A stretch of DNA of 64,000 nucleotides from Platycnemis pennipes (taxonomy: Eukaryota > Arthropoda > Insecta > Odonata > Platycnemididae): positions 34,557,859 through 34,621,858 of the forward strand of contig OW121858.1 of the NCBI GenBank assembly GCA_933228895.1, written 5' to 3'. The notes under the pieces were generated by a model. The model did no database searches. It was given only the letters and a program-made list of their open reading frames with translations, and was not told the origin of the DNA. The position numbers and the translations under genes are program-made. Positions 49,194-62,082 of this stretch are shown one piece after another. Each line of letters begins with the position of its first letter. Position 1 is the first letter of the stretch.

Positions 49194-50327
49194 TAATTTT
49201 AAGCAGAATTAAGCACTCTCCTGGTGACGCATAGCAATGAAGGACTAAAATGATATGGTTTGTGAGTTATTTCACTTTTCCCTAGGGGAACTAATTACTA
49301 CTCATCGTGGAAACGGTCGACCTAATTGATACCTTTTGCACAAGAAAATGTTCTTATTTAAAGGAAGTCTTTGGTTAGCTTGTAATTTAAGGCAGATTAA
49401 AGCACTCTCCTGGAGACGCAAAGCAATGAAGGAAAAAATTGAAATGGTTTGTGAGTTATTTCACTTTTCCCTAAGAGAACTAATAAGTACTCATCGTGGA
49501 AAAGGTCGACCTACATGATCCCATAAGAACAAGAAAATTTTCTTATTTAAAGGGAGTCTTTGGTTGGCTCGTAATTTTAAGCAGAATTAAGCACTCTCCT
49601 GGTGACGCATGGCAATGAAGGACTAAAATGAAATGGTTTGTGAGTTATTTCACTTTTCCCTAAGAGAACTAATAAGTACTCATCGTGCAAAGGGTCGACC
49701 TACATGATCCATCAAGAACAAGAAAATTTTCTTATTTAAAGGAAGTCTTTGGTTAGCTTGTAATTTAAGGCAGATTAAAGCACTCTCCTGGAGACGCAAA
49801 GCAATGAAGGACAAAATTGAAATGGTTTGTGAGTTATTTCACTTTTCCCTAAGAGAACTAATAAGTACTCATCGTGGAAAAGGTCGACCTACATGATCCC
49901 ATAAGAACAAGAAAATTTTCTTATTTAAAGGGAGTCTTTGGTTGGCTCGTAATTTTAAGCAGAATTAAGCACTCTCCTGGTGACGCATAGCAATGAAGTA
50001 CTAAAATGAAATGGTTTGTGAGTTATTTCATTTTTTCCTAGGGGAACTAATTAGCACTCATCGTGGAAAGGGTCGACCTACATGATCCCTTATGCACAAG
50101 AAAATTTTCTTATTTAAAGGAAGTCTTTGTTTAGTTTGTAATTTTAAGCAGAATTACGCACTCTCCTGGAGACGCATAGCAACGAAGGACTAAAATGAAA
50201 TGGTTTGTGAGTTATTTCACTTTTCCCTAGGGGAACTAATTAGTACTCATCGTGGAAAGGGTCGACCTACATGATCCCTCAAGAACAAGAAAATATTCTT
50301 ATTTAAAGGCAGTCTTTGGTTAGCTTG

Positions 50328-51083
50328 TAATTTAAGGCAGATTAAAGCACTCTCCTGGAGACGAAAAGCAATGAAGGACAAAATTGAAATGGTTTGTGAG
50401 TTATTTCAATTTTCCCTAAGAGAACTAATAAGTACTCATCGTGGAAAAGGTCGACCTACATGATCCCATAAGAACAAGAAAATTTTCTTATTTAAAGGAA
50501 GTCTTTGGTTAGCTTGTAATTTAAGGCAGATTAAAGCACTCTCCTGGAGACGCAAAGCAATGAAGGACAAAATTGAAATGGTTTGTGAGTTATTTCACTT
50601 TTCCCTAAGAGAACTAATAAGCACTCATCGTGGAAAAGGTCGACCTACATGATCCCATAAGAACAAGAAAATTTTCTTATTTAAAGGAAGTCTTTGGTTA
50701 GCTTGTAATTTAAGGCAGATCAAAGCACTCTCCTGGAGACGCAAAGCAATGAAGGACAAAATTGAAATGGTTTGTGAGGTATTTCACTTTTCCCTAAGAG
50801 AACTAATAAGTACTCATCGTGGAAAAGGTCGACCTACATGATCCCATAAGAACAAGAAAATTTTCTTATTTAAAGGAAGTCTTTGGTTAGCTTGTAATTT
50901 AAGGCAGATTAAAGCACTCTCTTGGAGACGCAAAGCAATGAAGGACAAAATTGAAATGGTTTGTGAGTTATTTCACTTTTCCCTAAGAGAACTAATAAGT
51001 ACTCATCGTGGAAAAGGTCGACCTACATGATCCCATAAGAACAAGAAAATTTTTTTATTTAAAGGGAGTCTTTGGTTGGCTCG
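50328..51083 (+). repeat. type-B short run, 4 monomers (Y1)
   Basis: This 756-bp run has the same tags as the runs at 11163 and 61327: GACGAAAAGC/CAATTTTCC, AATAAGCACTC, GAGGTATTTC and CTCTCTTGG. It is entered through AAAGGCAGTC, a change shared only with 61.3 kb. It also shares GCAGATCAAAGC with the 61.3-kb run. Confidence 0.82.
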
Positions 51084-52133
51084 TAATTTTAAGCAGAATT
51101 AAGCACTCTCCTGGTGACGCATAGCAATGAAGGACTAAAATGATATGGTTTGTGAGTTATTTCACTTTTCCCTAGGGGAACTAATTACTACTCATCGTGG
51201 AAACGGTCGACCTAATTGATTCCTTTTGCACAAGAAAATGTTCTTATTTAAAGGAAGTCTTTGGTTAGTTTGTAATTTTAAGCAGAATTACGCACTCTCC
51301 TGGAGACGCATAGCAACGAAGGACTAAAATGAAATGGTTTGTGAGTTATTTCACTTTTCCCTAGGGGAACTAATTAGTACTCATCGTGGAAAGGGTCGAC
51401 CTACATGATCCCTCAAGAACAAGAAAATATTCTTATTTAAATGGAGTCTTTGGTTGGCTTGTAATTTTAAGCAGAATTAAGCACTCTCCTGGTGACGCAT
51501 AGCAATGAAGGACTAAAATGATATGGTTTGTGAGTTATTTCACTTTTCCCTAGGGGAACTAATTAGTACTCATCGTGGAAACGGTCGACCTAATTGATTC
51601 CTTTTGCACAAGAAAATGTTCTTATTTAAAGGAAGTCTTTGGTTAGTTTGTAATTTTAAGCAGAATTAAGCACTCTCCTGGAGACGCATAGCAATGAAGG
51701 AATAAAATGAAATGGTTTGTGAGTTATTTCACTTTTCCCTAGGGGAACTAATCAGTACTCATCGTGGAAAGGGTCGACCTACATGATCACTCAAGAACAA
51801 GAAAATTTTCTTATTTAAAGGGAGTCTTTGGTTGGCTTGTAATTTTAAGCAGAATTAAGCACTCTCCTGGAGACGCATAGCAATGAAGGACTAAAATGAA
51901 ATGGTTTGTGAGTTATTTCACTTTTCCCTAGGGGAACTAATTAGTACTCATCGTGGAAAGGGTCGACCTACATGATCCCTCAAGAACAAGAAAATTTTCT
52001 TATTTAAAGGGAGTCTTTGTTTGGCTTGTAATTTTAAGCAGAATTAAGCACTCTCCTGGAGACGCATAGCAATGAAGGACAAAATGGAATGGTTTGTGAG
52101 TTATTTCACTTTTCCCTAAGAGAACAAATTAGT

Positions 52134-52146
52134 GCTCATCTACGTA
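52134..52146 (+). repeat. 13-bp insertion, TACGTA form
   Basis: GCTCATCTACGTA differs from the X-block insertion by one base, giving a TACGTA palindrome. It lies in a monomer with AGAACAAATTAG and AAAATGGAATGG, mixed features of types A and B, which suggests the insertion was moved by exchange from a type-B monomer into a type-A one. Confidence 0.85.
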
Positions 52147-53740
52147 ACTCATCGTGCAAAGGGTCGACCTACATGATCCCTCAAGAACAAGAAAATTTTC
52201 TTATTTAAAGGAAGTCTTTGGTTAGTTTGTAATTTTAAGCAGAAATAAGCACTCTCCTGGAGACGCATAGCAATGAAGGACTAAAATGAAATGGTTTGTG
52301 AGTTATTTCACTTTTCCCTAAGGGAACTAATTAGTACTCATCGTGCAAAGGGTCGACCTACATGATCCCTCAAGAACAAGAAAATTTTCTTATTTAAAGG
52401 GAGTCTTTGTTTGGCATGTAATTTTAAGCAGAATTAAGCACTCTCCTGGAGACGCATAGCAATGAAGGACTAAAATGAATAGTTTGTGAGATATTTTACT
52501 TTTCCCTAGGGGAACTAATTAATACTCATCGTGGAAAGGGTCGACCTACATGATCCCTCAAGAACAAGAAAATTTTCTTATTTAAAGGGAGTCTTTGGTT
52601 GGCTTGTAATTTTAAGCAGAATTAAGCACTCTCCTGATGACGCATAGCAATGAAGGACTAAAATGAAATGGTATGTGAGTTATTTCATTTTTCCCTAGGG
52701 GAACTAATTAGTACTCATCGTGGAAAGGGTCGACCTACATGATCCCTCAGAAACAAGAAAATATTCTTATTTAAAGGAAGTCTTTGTTTAGTTTGTAATT
52801 TTAAGCAGAATAAAGCACTCTCCTGGAGACGCATAGCAATGAAGGACTGAAATGAAATGATTTGTGAGTTATTTTACTTTTCCCTAGAGGAACTAATTAG
52901 TACTTATCGTGGAAAGGGTCGACCGACATGATCCTTCAAGAACAAGAAAATTTTTTTATTTAAAGGGAGTCGTTGGTTAGCTTATAATTTTAAGCAGAAT
53001 TATGCACTCTCCTGGAGACGCATAGGAATGAAGGACTAAAATGAAATGGTTTGTGAATTATTTTACTTTTCCCTAGGGGAACTAATTAGTACTCATCGTG
53101 GAAAGTGTCGACCTACATGATCCCTCAAGAACAAGAAAATTTTCTTATTTAAAGGAAGTCTTTGTTTAGTTTGTAATTTTAAGCAGAAATAAGCACTCTC
53201 CTGGAGACGCATAGCAATGAAGGACTAAAATGAAATGGTTTGTGAGTTATTTCACTTTTCCCTAGGGGAACTAATTAGTACTCATCGTGGAAAGGGTCGA
53301 CCTACATGATCCCATAAGAACAAGAAAATTTTCTTATTTAAAGGAAGTCTTTGGTTAGCTTGTAATTTAAGGCAGATTAAAGCACTCTCCTGGAGACGCA
53401 AAGCAATGAAGGACAAAATTGAAATGGTTTGTGAGTTATTTCACTTTTCCCTAAGAGAACAAATAAGTACTCATCGTGGAAAAGGTCGACCTACATGAAC
53501 CCATTAGAACAAGAAAATTTTCTTATTTAAAGGGAGTCTTTATTTGGCTCGTAATTTTAAGCAGAATTAAGCACTCTCCTGGTGACGCATAGCAATGAAG
53601 GACAAAAATGAAATGGTTTGTGAGTTATTTCACTTTTCCCTAAGAGAACTAATTAGTACTCATCGTGCAAAGGGTCGACCTACATGATCCCTCAAGAACA
53701 AGAAAATTTTCTTATTTAAAGGAAGTCTTTGGTTAGCTTG

Positions 53741-56210
53741 TAATTTAAGGCAGATTAAAGCACTCTCCTGGAGACGCAAAGCAATGAAGGACAAAATTGA
53801 AATGGTTTGTGAGTTATTTCACTTTTCCCTAAGAGAACTAATAAGTACTCATCGTGGAAAAGGTCGACCTACATGATCCCATAAGAACAAGAAAATTTTC
53901 TTTTTTAAAGGAAGTCTTTGGTTAGCTTGTAATTTAAGGCGGATTAAAGCACTCTCCTGGAGACGCAAAGCAATGAAGGACAAAATTGAAATGGTTTGTG
54001 AGTTATTTCACTTTTCACTAAGAGAACTAATAAGTACTCATCGTGGAAAAGGTCGACCTACATGATCCCATAAGAACAAGAAAATTTTCTTATTTAAAGG
54101 AAGTCTTTGGTTAGCTTGTAATTTAAGGCAGATTAAAGCACTCTCCTGGAGACGCAAAGCAATGAAGGACAAAATTGAAATGGTTTGTGAGTTATTTCAC
54201 TTTTCCCTAAGAGAACTAATAAGCACTCATCGTGGAATAGGTCGACCTACATGATCCCATAAGAACAAGAAAATTTTCTTATTTAAAGGAAGTCTTTGGT
54301 TAGCTTGTAATTTAAGGCAGATTAAAGCACTCTCCTGGAGACGCAAAGCAATGAAGGACAAAATTGAAATGGTTTGTGAGGTATTTCACTTTTCCCTAAG
54401 AGAACTAATAAGTACTCATCGTGGAAAAGGTCGACCTACATGATCCCATAAGAACAAGAAAATTTTCTTATTTAAAGGAAGTCTTTGGTTAGCTTGTAAT
54501 TTAAGGCAGATTAAAGCACTCTCCTGGAGACGCAAAGCAATGAAGGATAAAATTGAAATGGTTTGTGAGTTATTTCACTTTTCCCTAAGAGAACTAATAA
54601 GTACTCATCGTGGAAAAGGTCGACCTACATGATCCCATAAGAACAAGAAAATTTTCTAATTTAAAGGAAGTCTTTGGTTAGCTTGTAATTTAAGGCAGAT
54701 TAAAGCACTCTTCTGGAGACGCAAAGCAATGAAGGACAAAATTGAAATGGTTTGTGAGTTATTTCACTTTTTCCTAAGAGAACTAATAAGTACTCATCGT
54801 GGAAAAGGTCGACCTACATGATCCTATATAAACAAGAAAATTTTCTTATTTAAAGGAAGTCTTTGGTTAGCTTGTAATTTAAGGCAGATTAAAGCACTCT
54901 CCTGGAGACGCAAAGCAATGAAGGACAAAATTGAAATGGTTTGTGAGTTATTTCACTTTTCCCTAAGAGAACTAATAAGTACTCATCGTGGAAAAGGTCG
55001 ACCTACATGATCCCATAAGAACAAGAAAATTTTCTTATTTAAAGGAAGTCTTTGGTTAGCTTGTAATTTAAGACAAATTAAAGCACACTCCTGGAGACGC
55101 AAAGCAATGAAGGACAAAATTGAAATGGTTTGTGAGTTATTTCACTTTTCCCTAAGAGAACTAATAAGTACTCATCGTGGAAAAGGTCGACCTACATGAT
55201 CCCATAAGAACAAGAAAATTTTCTTATTTAAAGGAAGTCTTTGGTTAGCTTGTAATTTAAGGCAGATTAAAGCACTCTCCTGGAGACGCAAAGCAATGAA
55301 GGACAAAATTGAAATGGTTTGTGAATTATTTCACTTTTCCCTAAGAGAACTAATAAGCACTCATCGTGGAAAAGGTCGACCTACATGATCCCATAAGAAC
55401 AAGAAAATTTTCTTATTTAAAGGAAGTCTTTGGTTAGCTAGTAATTTAAGGCAGATAAAAGCACTCTCCTGGAGACGCAAAGCAATGAAGGACAAAATTG
55501 AAATGGTTTGTGAGTTATTTCACTTTTCCCTAAGAGAATTAATAAGTACTCATCGTGGAAAAGGTCGACCTACATGATCCCATAAGAACAAGAAAATTTT
55601 CTTAATTAAAGGAAGTCTTTGGTTAGCTTGTAATTTAAGGCAGATTAAAGCACTCTCCTGGAGACGCAAAGCAATGAAGGACAAAATTGAAATGGTTTGT
55701 GAGTTATTTCACTTTTCCCTAAGAGAACTAATTAGTGCTCATCTAAGTAACTCATCGTGCAAAGGGTCGACCTACATGATCCCTCAAGAACAAGAAAATT
55801 TTCTTATTTAAAGGAAGTCTTTGGTTAGCTTGTAATTTAAGGCAGATTAAAGCAAACTCCTGGAGACGCAAAGCAATGAAGGACAAAATTGAAATGGTTT
55901 GTGAGTTATTTCACTTTTCCCTAAGAGAACTAATTAGTACTCATCGTGCAAAGGGTCGACCTACATGATCCCTCAAGAACAAGAAAATTTTCTTATTTAA
56001 AGGAAGTCTTTGGTTAGCTTGTAATTTAAGGCAGATTAAAGCACTCTCCTGGAGACGCAAAGCAATGAAGGACAAAATTGAAATGGTTTGTGAGTTATTT
56101 CACTTTTCCCTAAGAGAACTAATAAGTACTCATCGTGGAAAAGGTCGACCTACATGATCCCATAAGAACAAGAAAATTTTTTTATTTAAAGGGAGTCTTT
56201 GGTTGGCTCG
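53741..56210 (+). repeat. type-B homogeneous run, 13 monomers
   Basis: The length of 2470 bp equals 13 x 189 plus 13. Tag order is CACTAAGAG with GGCGGATTAAAG, GGAATAGG, GAGGTATTTC, GGATAAAATTG, CTTCTGG with TTTTTCC, CTATATAAAC, GACAAATTAAAGCACAC, GAATTATTTC, AGCTAG, CTTAATTAAAGG and the 202-bp unit. GCGGATT is private to X2 and X3. Confidence 0.88.
55737..55749 (+). repeat. 13-bp insertion of the 202-bp monomer
   Basis: GCTCATCTAAGTA lies in the X2 type-B run, 3982 bp before its X3 counterpart. The context is identical to the copies at 9556, 33192, 36987 and 48720. Confidence 0.9.
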
Positions 56211-57722
56211 TAATTTTAAGCAGAATTAAGCACTCTCCTGGTGACGCATAGCAATGAAGGACTAAAATGATATGGTTTGTGAGTTATTTCACTTTTCCCT
56301 AGGGGAACTAATTACTACTCATCGTGGAAACGGTCGACCTAATTGATTCCTTTTGCACAAGAAAATGTTCTTATTTAAAGGAAGTCTTTGGTTAGCTTGT
56401 AATTTAAGGCAGATTAAAGCACTCTCCTGGAGACGCAAAGCAATGAAGGACAAAATTGAAATGGTTTGTGAGTTATTTCACTTTTCCCTAAGAGAACTAA
56501 TAAGTACTCATCGTGGAAAAGGTCGACCTACATGATCCCATAAGAACAAGAAAATTTTCTTATTTAAAGGGAGTCTTTGGTTGGCTCGTAATTTTAAGCA
56601 GAATTAAGCACTCTCCTGGAGACGCATAGCAATGAAGGACTAAAATGAAATGGTATGTGAGTTATTTCATTTTTCCCTAGGGGAACTAATTAGTACTCAT
56701 CGTGGAAAGGGTCGACCTACATGATCCCTCAGAAACAAGAAAATATTCTTATTTAAAGGAAGTCTTTGTTTAGTTTGTAATTTTAAGCAGAATAAAGCAC
56801 TCTCCTGGAGACGCATAGCAATGAAGGACTGAAATGAAATGATTTGTGAGTTATTTTACTTTTCCCTAGAGGAACTAATTAGTACTTATCGTGGAAAGGG
56901 TCGACCGACATGATCCTTCAAGAACAAGAAAATTTTTTTATTTAAAGGGAGTCGTTGGTTAGCTTATAATTTTAAGCAGAATTATGCACTCTCCTGGAGA
57001 CGCATAGGAATGAAGGACTAAAATGAAATGGTTTGTGAATTATTTTACTTTTCCCTAGGGGAACTAATTAGTACTCATCGTGGAAAGTGTCGACCTACAT
57101 GATCCCTCAAGAACAAGAAAATTTTCTTATTTAAAGGAAGTCTTTGTTTAGTTTGTAATTTTAAGCAGAAATAAGCACTCTCCTGGAGACGCATAGCAAT
57201 GAAGGACTAAAATGAAATGGTTTGTGAGTTATTTCACTTTTCCCTAGGGGAACTAATTAGTACTCATCGTGGAAAGGGTCGACCTACATGATCCCATAAG
57301 AACAAGAAAATTTTCTTATTTAAAGGAAGTCTTTGGTTAGCTTGTAATTTAAGGCAGATTAAAGCACTCTCCTGGAGACGCAAAGCAATGAAGAACAAAA
57401 TTGAAATGGTTTGTGAGTTATTTCACTTTTCCCTAAGAGAACAAATAAGTACTCATCGTGGAAAAGGTCGACCTACATGAACCCATTAGAACAAGAAAAT
57501 TTTCTTATTTAAAGGGAGTCTTTATTTGGCTCGTAATTTTAAGCAGAATTAAGCACTCTCCTGGTGACGCATAGCAATGAAGGACAAAAATGAAATGGTT
57601 TGTGAGTTATTTCACTTTTCCCTAAGAGAACTAATTAGTACTCATCGTGCAAAGGGTCGACCTACATGATCCCTCAAGAACAAGAAAATTTTCTTATTTA
57701 AAGGAAGTCTTTGGTTAGCTTG

Positions 57723-60192
57723 TAATTTAAGGCAGATTAAAGCACTCTCCTGGAGACGCAAAGCAATGAAGGACAAAATTGAAATGGTTTGTGAGTTATT
57801 TCACTTTTCCCTAAGAGAACTAATAAGTACTCATCGTGGAAAAGGTCGACCTACATGATCCCATAAGAACAAGAAAATTTTCTTTTTTAAAGGAAGTCTT
57901 TGGTTAGCTTGTAATTTAAGGCGGATTAAAGCACTCTCCTGGAGACGCAAAGCAATGAAGGACAAAATTGAAATGGTTTGTGAGTTATTTCACTTTTCAC
58001 TAAGAGAACTAATAAGTACTCATCGTGGAAAAGGTCGACCTACATGATCCCATAAGAACAAGAAAATTTTCTTATTTAAAGGAAGTCTTTGGTTAGCTTG
58101 TAATTTAAGGCAGATTAAAGCACTCTCCTGGAGACGCAAAGCAATGAAGGACAAAATTGAAATGGTTTGTGAGTTATTTCACTTTTCCCTAAGAGAACTA
58201 ATAAGCACTCATCGTGGAATAGGTCGACCTACATGATCCCATAAGAACAAGAAAATTTTCTTATTTAAAGGAAGTCTTTGGTTAGCTTGTAATTTAAGGC
58301 AGATTAAAGCACTCTCCTGGAGACGCAAAGCAATGAAGGACAAAATTGAAATGGTTTGTGAGGTATTTCACTTTTCCCTAAGAGAACTAATAAGTACTCA
58401 TCGTGGAAAAGGTCGACCTACATGATCCCATAAGAACAAGAAAATTTTCTTATTTAAAGGAAGTCTTTGGTTAGCTTGTAATTTAAGGCAGATTAAAGCA
58501 CTCTCCTGGAGACGCAAAGCAATGAAGGATAAAATTGAAATGGTTTGTGAGTTATTTCACTTTTCCCTAAGAGAACTAATAAGTACTCATCGTGGAAAAG
58601 GTCGACCTACATGATCCCATAAGAACAAGAAAATTTTCTAATTTAAAGGAAGTCTTTGGTTAGCTTGTAATTTAAGGCAGATTAAAGCACTCTTCTGGAG
58701 ACGCAAAGCAATGAAGGACAAAATTGAAATGGTTTGTGAGTTATTTCACTTTTTCCTAAGAGAACTAATAAGTACTCATCGTGGAAAAGGTCGACCTACA
58801 TGATCCTATATAAACAAGAAAATTTTCTTATTTAAAGGAAGTCTTTGGTTAGCTTGTAATTTAAGGCAGATTAAAGCACTCTCCTGGAGACGCAAAGCAA
58901 TGAAGGACAAAATTGAAATGGTTTGTGAGTTATTTCACTTTTCCCTAAGAGAACTAATAAGTACTCATCGTGGAAAAGGTCGACCTACATGATCCCATAA
59001 GAACAAGAAAATTTTCTTATTTAAAGGAAGTCTTTGGTTAGCTTGTAATTTAAGACAAATTAAAGCACACTCCTGGAGACGCAAAGCAATGAAGGACAAA
59101 ATTGAAATGGTTTGTGAGTTATTTCACTTTTCCCTAAGAGAACTAATAAGTACTCATCGTGGAAAAGGTCGACCTACATGATCCCATAAGAACAAGAAAA
59201 TTTTCTTATTTAAAGGAAGTCTTTGGTTAGCTTTTAATTTAAGGCAGATTAAAGCACTCTCCTGGAGACGCAAAGCAATGAAGGACAAAATTGAAATGGT
59301 TTGTGAATTATTTCACTTTTCCCTAAGAGAACTAATAAGCACTCATCGTGGAAAAGGTCGACCTACATGATCCCATAAGAACAAGAAAATTTTCTTATTT
59401 AAAGGAAGTCTTTGGTTAGCTAGTAATTTAAGGCAGATAAAAGCACTCTCCTGGAGACGCAAAGCAATGAAGGACAAAATTGAAATGGTTTGTGAGTTAT
59501 TTCACTTTTCCCTAAGAGAATTAATAAGTACTCATCGTGGAAAAGGTCGACCTACATGATCCCATAAGAACAAGAAAATTTTCTTAATTAAAGGAAGTCT
59601 TTGGTTAGCTTGTAATTTAAGGCAGATTAAAGCACTCTCCTGGAGACGCAAAGCAATGAAGGACAAAATTGAAATGGTTTGTGAGTTATTTCACTTTTCC
59701 CTAAGAGAACTAATTAGTGCTCAATTAAGTAACTCATCGTGCAAAGGGTCGACCTACATGATCCCTCAAGAACAAGAAAATTTTCTTATTTAAAGGAAGT
59801 CTTTGGTTAGCTTGTAATTTAAGGCAGATTAAAGCAAACTCCTGGAGACGCAAAGCAATGAAGGACAAAATTGAAATGGTTTGTGAGTTATTTCACTTTT
59901 CCCTAAGAGAACTAATTAGTACTCATCGTGCAAAGGGTCGACCTACATGATCCCTCAAGAACAAGAAAATTTTCTTATTTAAAGGAAGTCTTTGGTTAGC
60001 TTGTAATTTAAGGCAGATTAAAGCACTCTCCTGGAGACGCAAAGCAATGAAGGACAAAATTGAAATGGTTTGTGAGTTATTTCACTTTTCCCTAAGAGAA
60101 CTAATAAGTACTCATCGTGGAAAAGGTCGACCTACATGATCCCATAAGAACAAGAAAATTTTTTTATTTAAAGGGAGTCTTTGGTTGGCTCG
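57723..60192 (+). repeat. type-B homogeneous run, 13 monomers
   Basis: This 2470-bp run is the duplicate of 53741-56210 with the same tags in the same order. Only a few bases differ, among the smallest divergences in the window. Confidence 0.88.
59719..59731 (+). repeat. 13-bp insertion, diverged copy
   Basis: The bases read GCTCAATTAAGTA, two changes from GCTCATCTAAGTA. Everything around is unchanged from X2, so this is a post-duplication change of two adjacent bases, or a short conversion tract, in an otherwise nearly identical copy. Confidence 0.85.
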
Positions 60193-61326
60193 TAATTTTA
60201 AGCAGAATTAAGCACTCTCCTGGTGACGCATAGCAATGAAGGACTAAAATGATATGGTTTGTGAGTTATTTCACTTTTCCCTAGGGGAACTAATTACTAC
60301 TCATCGTGGAAACGGTCGACCTAATTGATTCCTTTTGCACAAGAAAATGTTCTTATTTAAAGGAAGTCTTTGGTTAGCTTGTAATTTAAGGCAGATTAAA
60401 GCACTCTCCTGGAGACGCAAAGCAATGAAGGACAAAATTGAAATGGTTTGTGAGTTATTTCACTTTTCCCTAAGAGAACTAATAAGTACTCATCGTGGAA
60501 AAGGTCGACCTACATGATCCCATAAGAACAAGAAAATTTTCTTATTTAAAGGGAGTCTTTGGTTGGCTCGTAATTTTAAGCAGAATTAAGCACTCTCCTG
60601 GTGACGCATAGCAATGAAGGACTAAAATGAAATGGTTTGTGAGTTATTTCACTTTTCCCTAAGAGAACTAATAAGTACTCATCGTGCAAAGGGTCGACCT
60701 ACATGATCCATCAAGAACAAGAAAATTTTCTTATTTAAAGGAAGTCTTTGGTTAGCTTGTAATTTAAGGCAGATTAAAGCACTCTCCTGGAGACGCAAAG
60801 CAATGAAGGACAAAATTGAAATGGTTTGTGAGTTATTTCACTTTTCCCTAAGAGAACTAATAAGTACTCATCGTGGAAAAGGTCGACCTACATGATCCCA
60901 TAAGAACAAGAAAATTTTCTTATTTAAAGGGAGTCTTTGGTTGGCTCGTAATTTTAAGCAGAATTAAGCACTCTCCTGGTGACGCATAGCAATGAAGTAC
61001 TAAAATGAAATGGTTTGTGAGTTATTTCATTTTTTCCTAGGGGAACTAATTAGCACTCATCGTGGAAAGGGTCGACCTACATGATCCCTTATGCACAAGA
61101 AAATTTTCTTATTTAAAGGAAGTCTTTGGTTAGTTTGTAATTTTAAGCAGAATTACGCACTCTCCTGGAGACGCATAGCAACGAAGGACTAAAATGAAAT
61201 GGTTTGTGAGTTATTTCACTTTTCCCTAGGGGAACTAATTAGTACTCATCGTGGAAAGGGTCGACCTACATGATCCCTCAAGAACAAGAAAATATTCTTA
61301 TTTAAAGGCAGTCTTTGGTTAGCTTG

Positions 61327-62082
61327 TAATTTAAGGCAGATTAAAGCACTCTCCTGGAGACGAAAAGCAATGAAGGACAAAATTGAAATGGGTTGTGAGT
61401 TATTTCAATTTTCCCTAAGAGAACTAATAAGTACTCATCGTGGAAAAGGTCGACCTACATGATCCCATAAGAACAAGAAAATTTTCTTATTTAAAGGAAG
61501 TCTTTGGTTAGCTTGTAATTTAAGGCAGATTAAAGCACTCTCCTGGAGACGCAAAGCAATGAAGGACAAAATTGAAATGGTTTGTGAGTTATTTCACTTT
61601 TCCCTAAGAGAACTAATAAGCACTCATCGTGGAAAAGGTCGACCTACATGATCCCATAAGAACAAGAAAATTTTCTTATTTAAAGGAAGTCTTTGGTTAG
61701 CTTGTAATTTAAGGCAGATCAAAGCACTCTCCTGGAGACGCAAAGCAATGAAGGACAAAATTGAAATGGTTTGTGAGGTATTTCACTTTTCCCTAAGAGA
61801 ACTAATAAGTACTCATCGTGGAAAAGGTCGACCTACATGATCCCATAAGAACAAGAAAATTTTCTTATTTAAAGGAAGTCTTTGGTTAGCTTGTAATTTA
61901 AGGCAGATTAAAGCACTCTCTTGGAGACGCAAAGCAATGAAGGACAAAATTGAAATGGTTTGTGAGTTATTTCACTTTTCCCTAAGAGAACTAATAAGTA
62001 CTCATCGTGGAAAAGGTCGACCTACATGATCCCATAAGAACAAGAAAATTTTTTTATTTAAAGGGAGTCTTTGGTTGGCTCG
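61327..62082 (+). repeat. type-B short run, 4 monomers (Y2)
   Basis: This 756-bp run has the same four tags as 50328-51083 and 11163-11919 and lies at the 10,999-bp offset from the former. Confidence 0.82.

Larger units (their letters stand above)
45811..49603 (+). repeat. higher-order block X1 (20 monomers)
   Basis: The length of 3793 bp equals 20 x 189 plus 13. Relative to X2 and X3 it keeps one GCAGAAATAAG monomer near 46.4 kb and the GACGAAAAGC/CAATTTTCC monomer near 47.5 kb. It lacks the three consecutive type-B monomers (GACAAATTAAAGCACAC, GAATTATTTC and AGCTAGTAATTT) that lie between the CTATATAAAC and CTTAATTAAAGG tags, a clean 567-bp difference. It also contains the only monomer in which the TGA after GGTCGACCTACA is changed, at about 46668. 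Confidence 0.82.
49604..52638 (+). repeat. higher-order block Y1 (16 monomers)
   Basis: The length of 3035 bp equals 16 x 189 plus 13 less 2. The order is A with GATCCATCAAG, B, GAAGTAC, CAACGAAGG, four B, D, CAACGAAGG, D, GGAATAAAATG, A, a 202-bp monomer, GCAGAAATAAG and GAGATATTTTAC. The 202-bp copy (52134) has GCTCATCTACGTA and sits in an AAAATGGAATGG context. One base is lost there and another in GAATAGTTTGTG near 52477. Y2 repeats this block at exactly 10,999 bp with the same indels. Confidence 0.85.
52639..56620 (+). repeat. higher-order block X2, first copy of a 3982-bp tandem duplication (21 monomers)
   Basis: The 3982 bp equal 20 x 189 plus 202. The block begins at CTGATGACGC after GAGATATTTTAC. 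Near 53030-53110 a CGCATAGGAATG monomer runs directly into GGAAAGTGTCG, so one monomer found in X1 is missing. The GACGAAAAGC/CAATTTTCC monomer is also absent. Type D fused to B lies at about 56260-56530. The block is followed directly by X3, not by a Y. Confidence 0.9.
56621..60602 (+). repeat. higher-order block X3, second copy of the 3982-bp duplication
   Basis: This block repeats X2 base for base at a 3982-bp offset, with very few private changes (AAGAACAAAATTG near 57393, GCTTTTAATTTAAGG near 59232, GCTCAATTAAGTA at 59719). At the junction the left parent supplies GGCTCGTAATTTTAAG (about 56585) and the right parent GGTATGTGAG (56652). The bases between read CTGGAGACGC, while the parents have CTGGTGACGC and CTGATGACGC. 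The junction monomer is thus not a simple join of the two. Confidence 0.9.
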
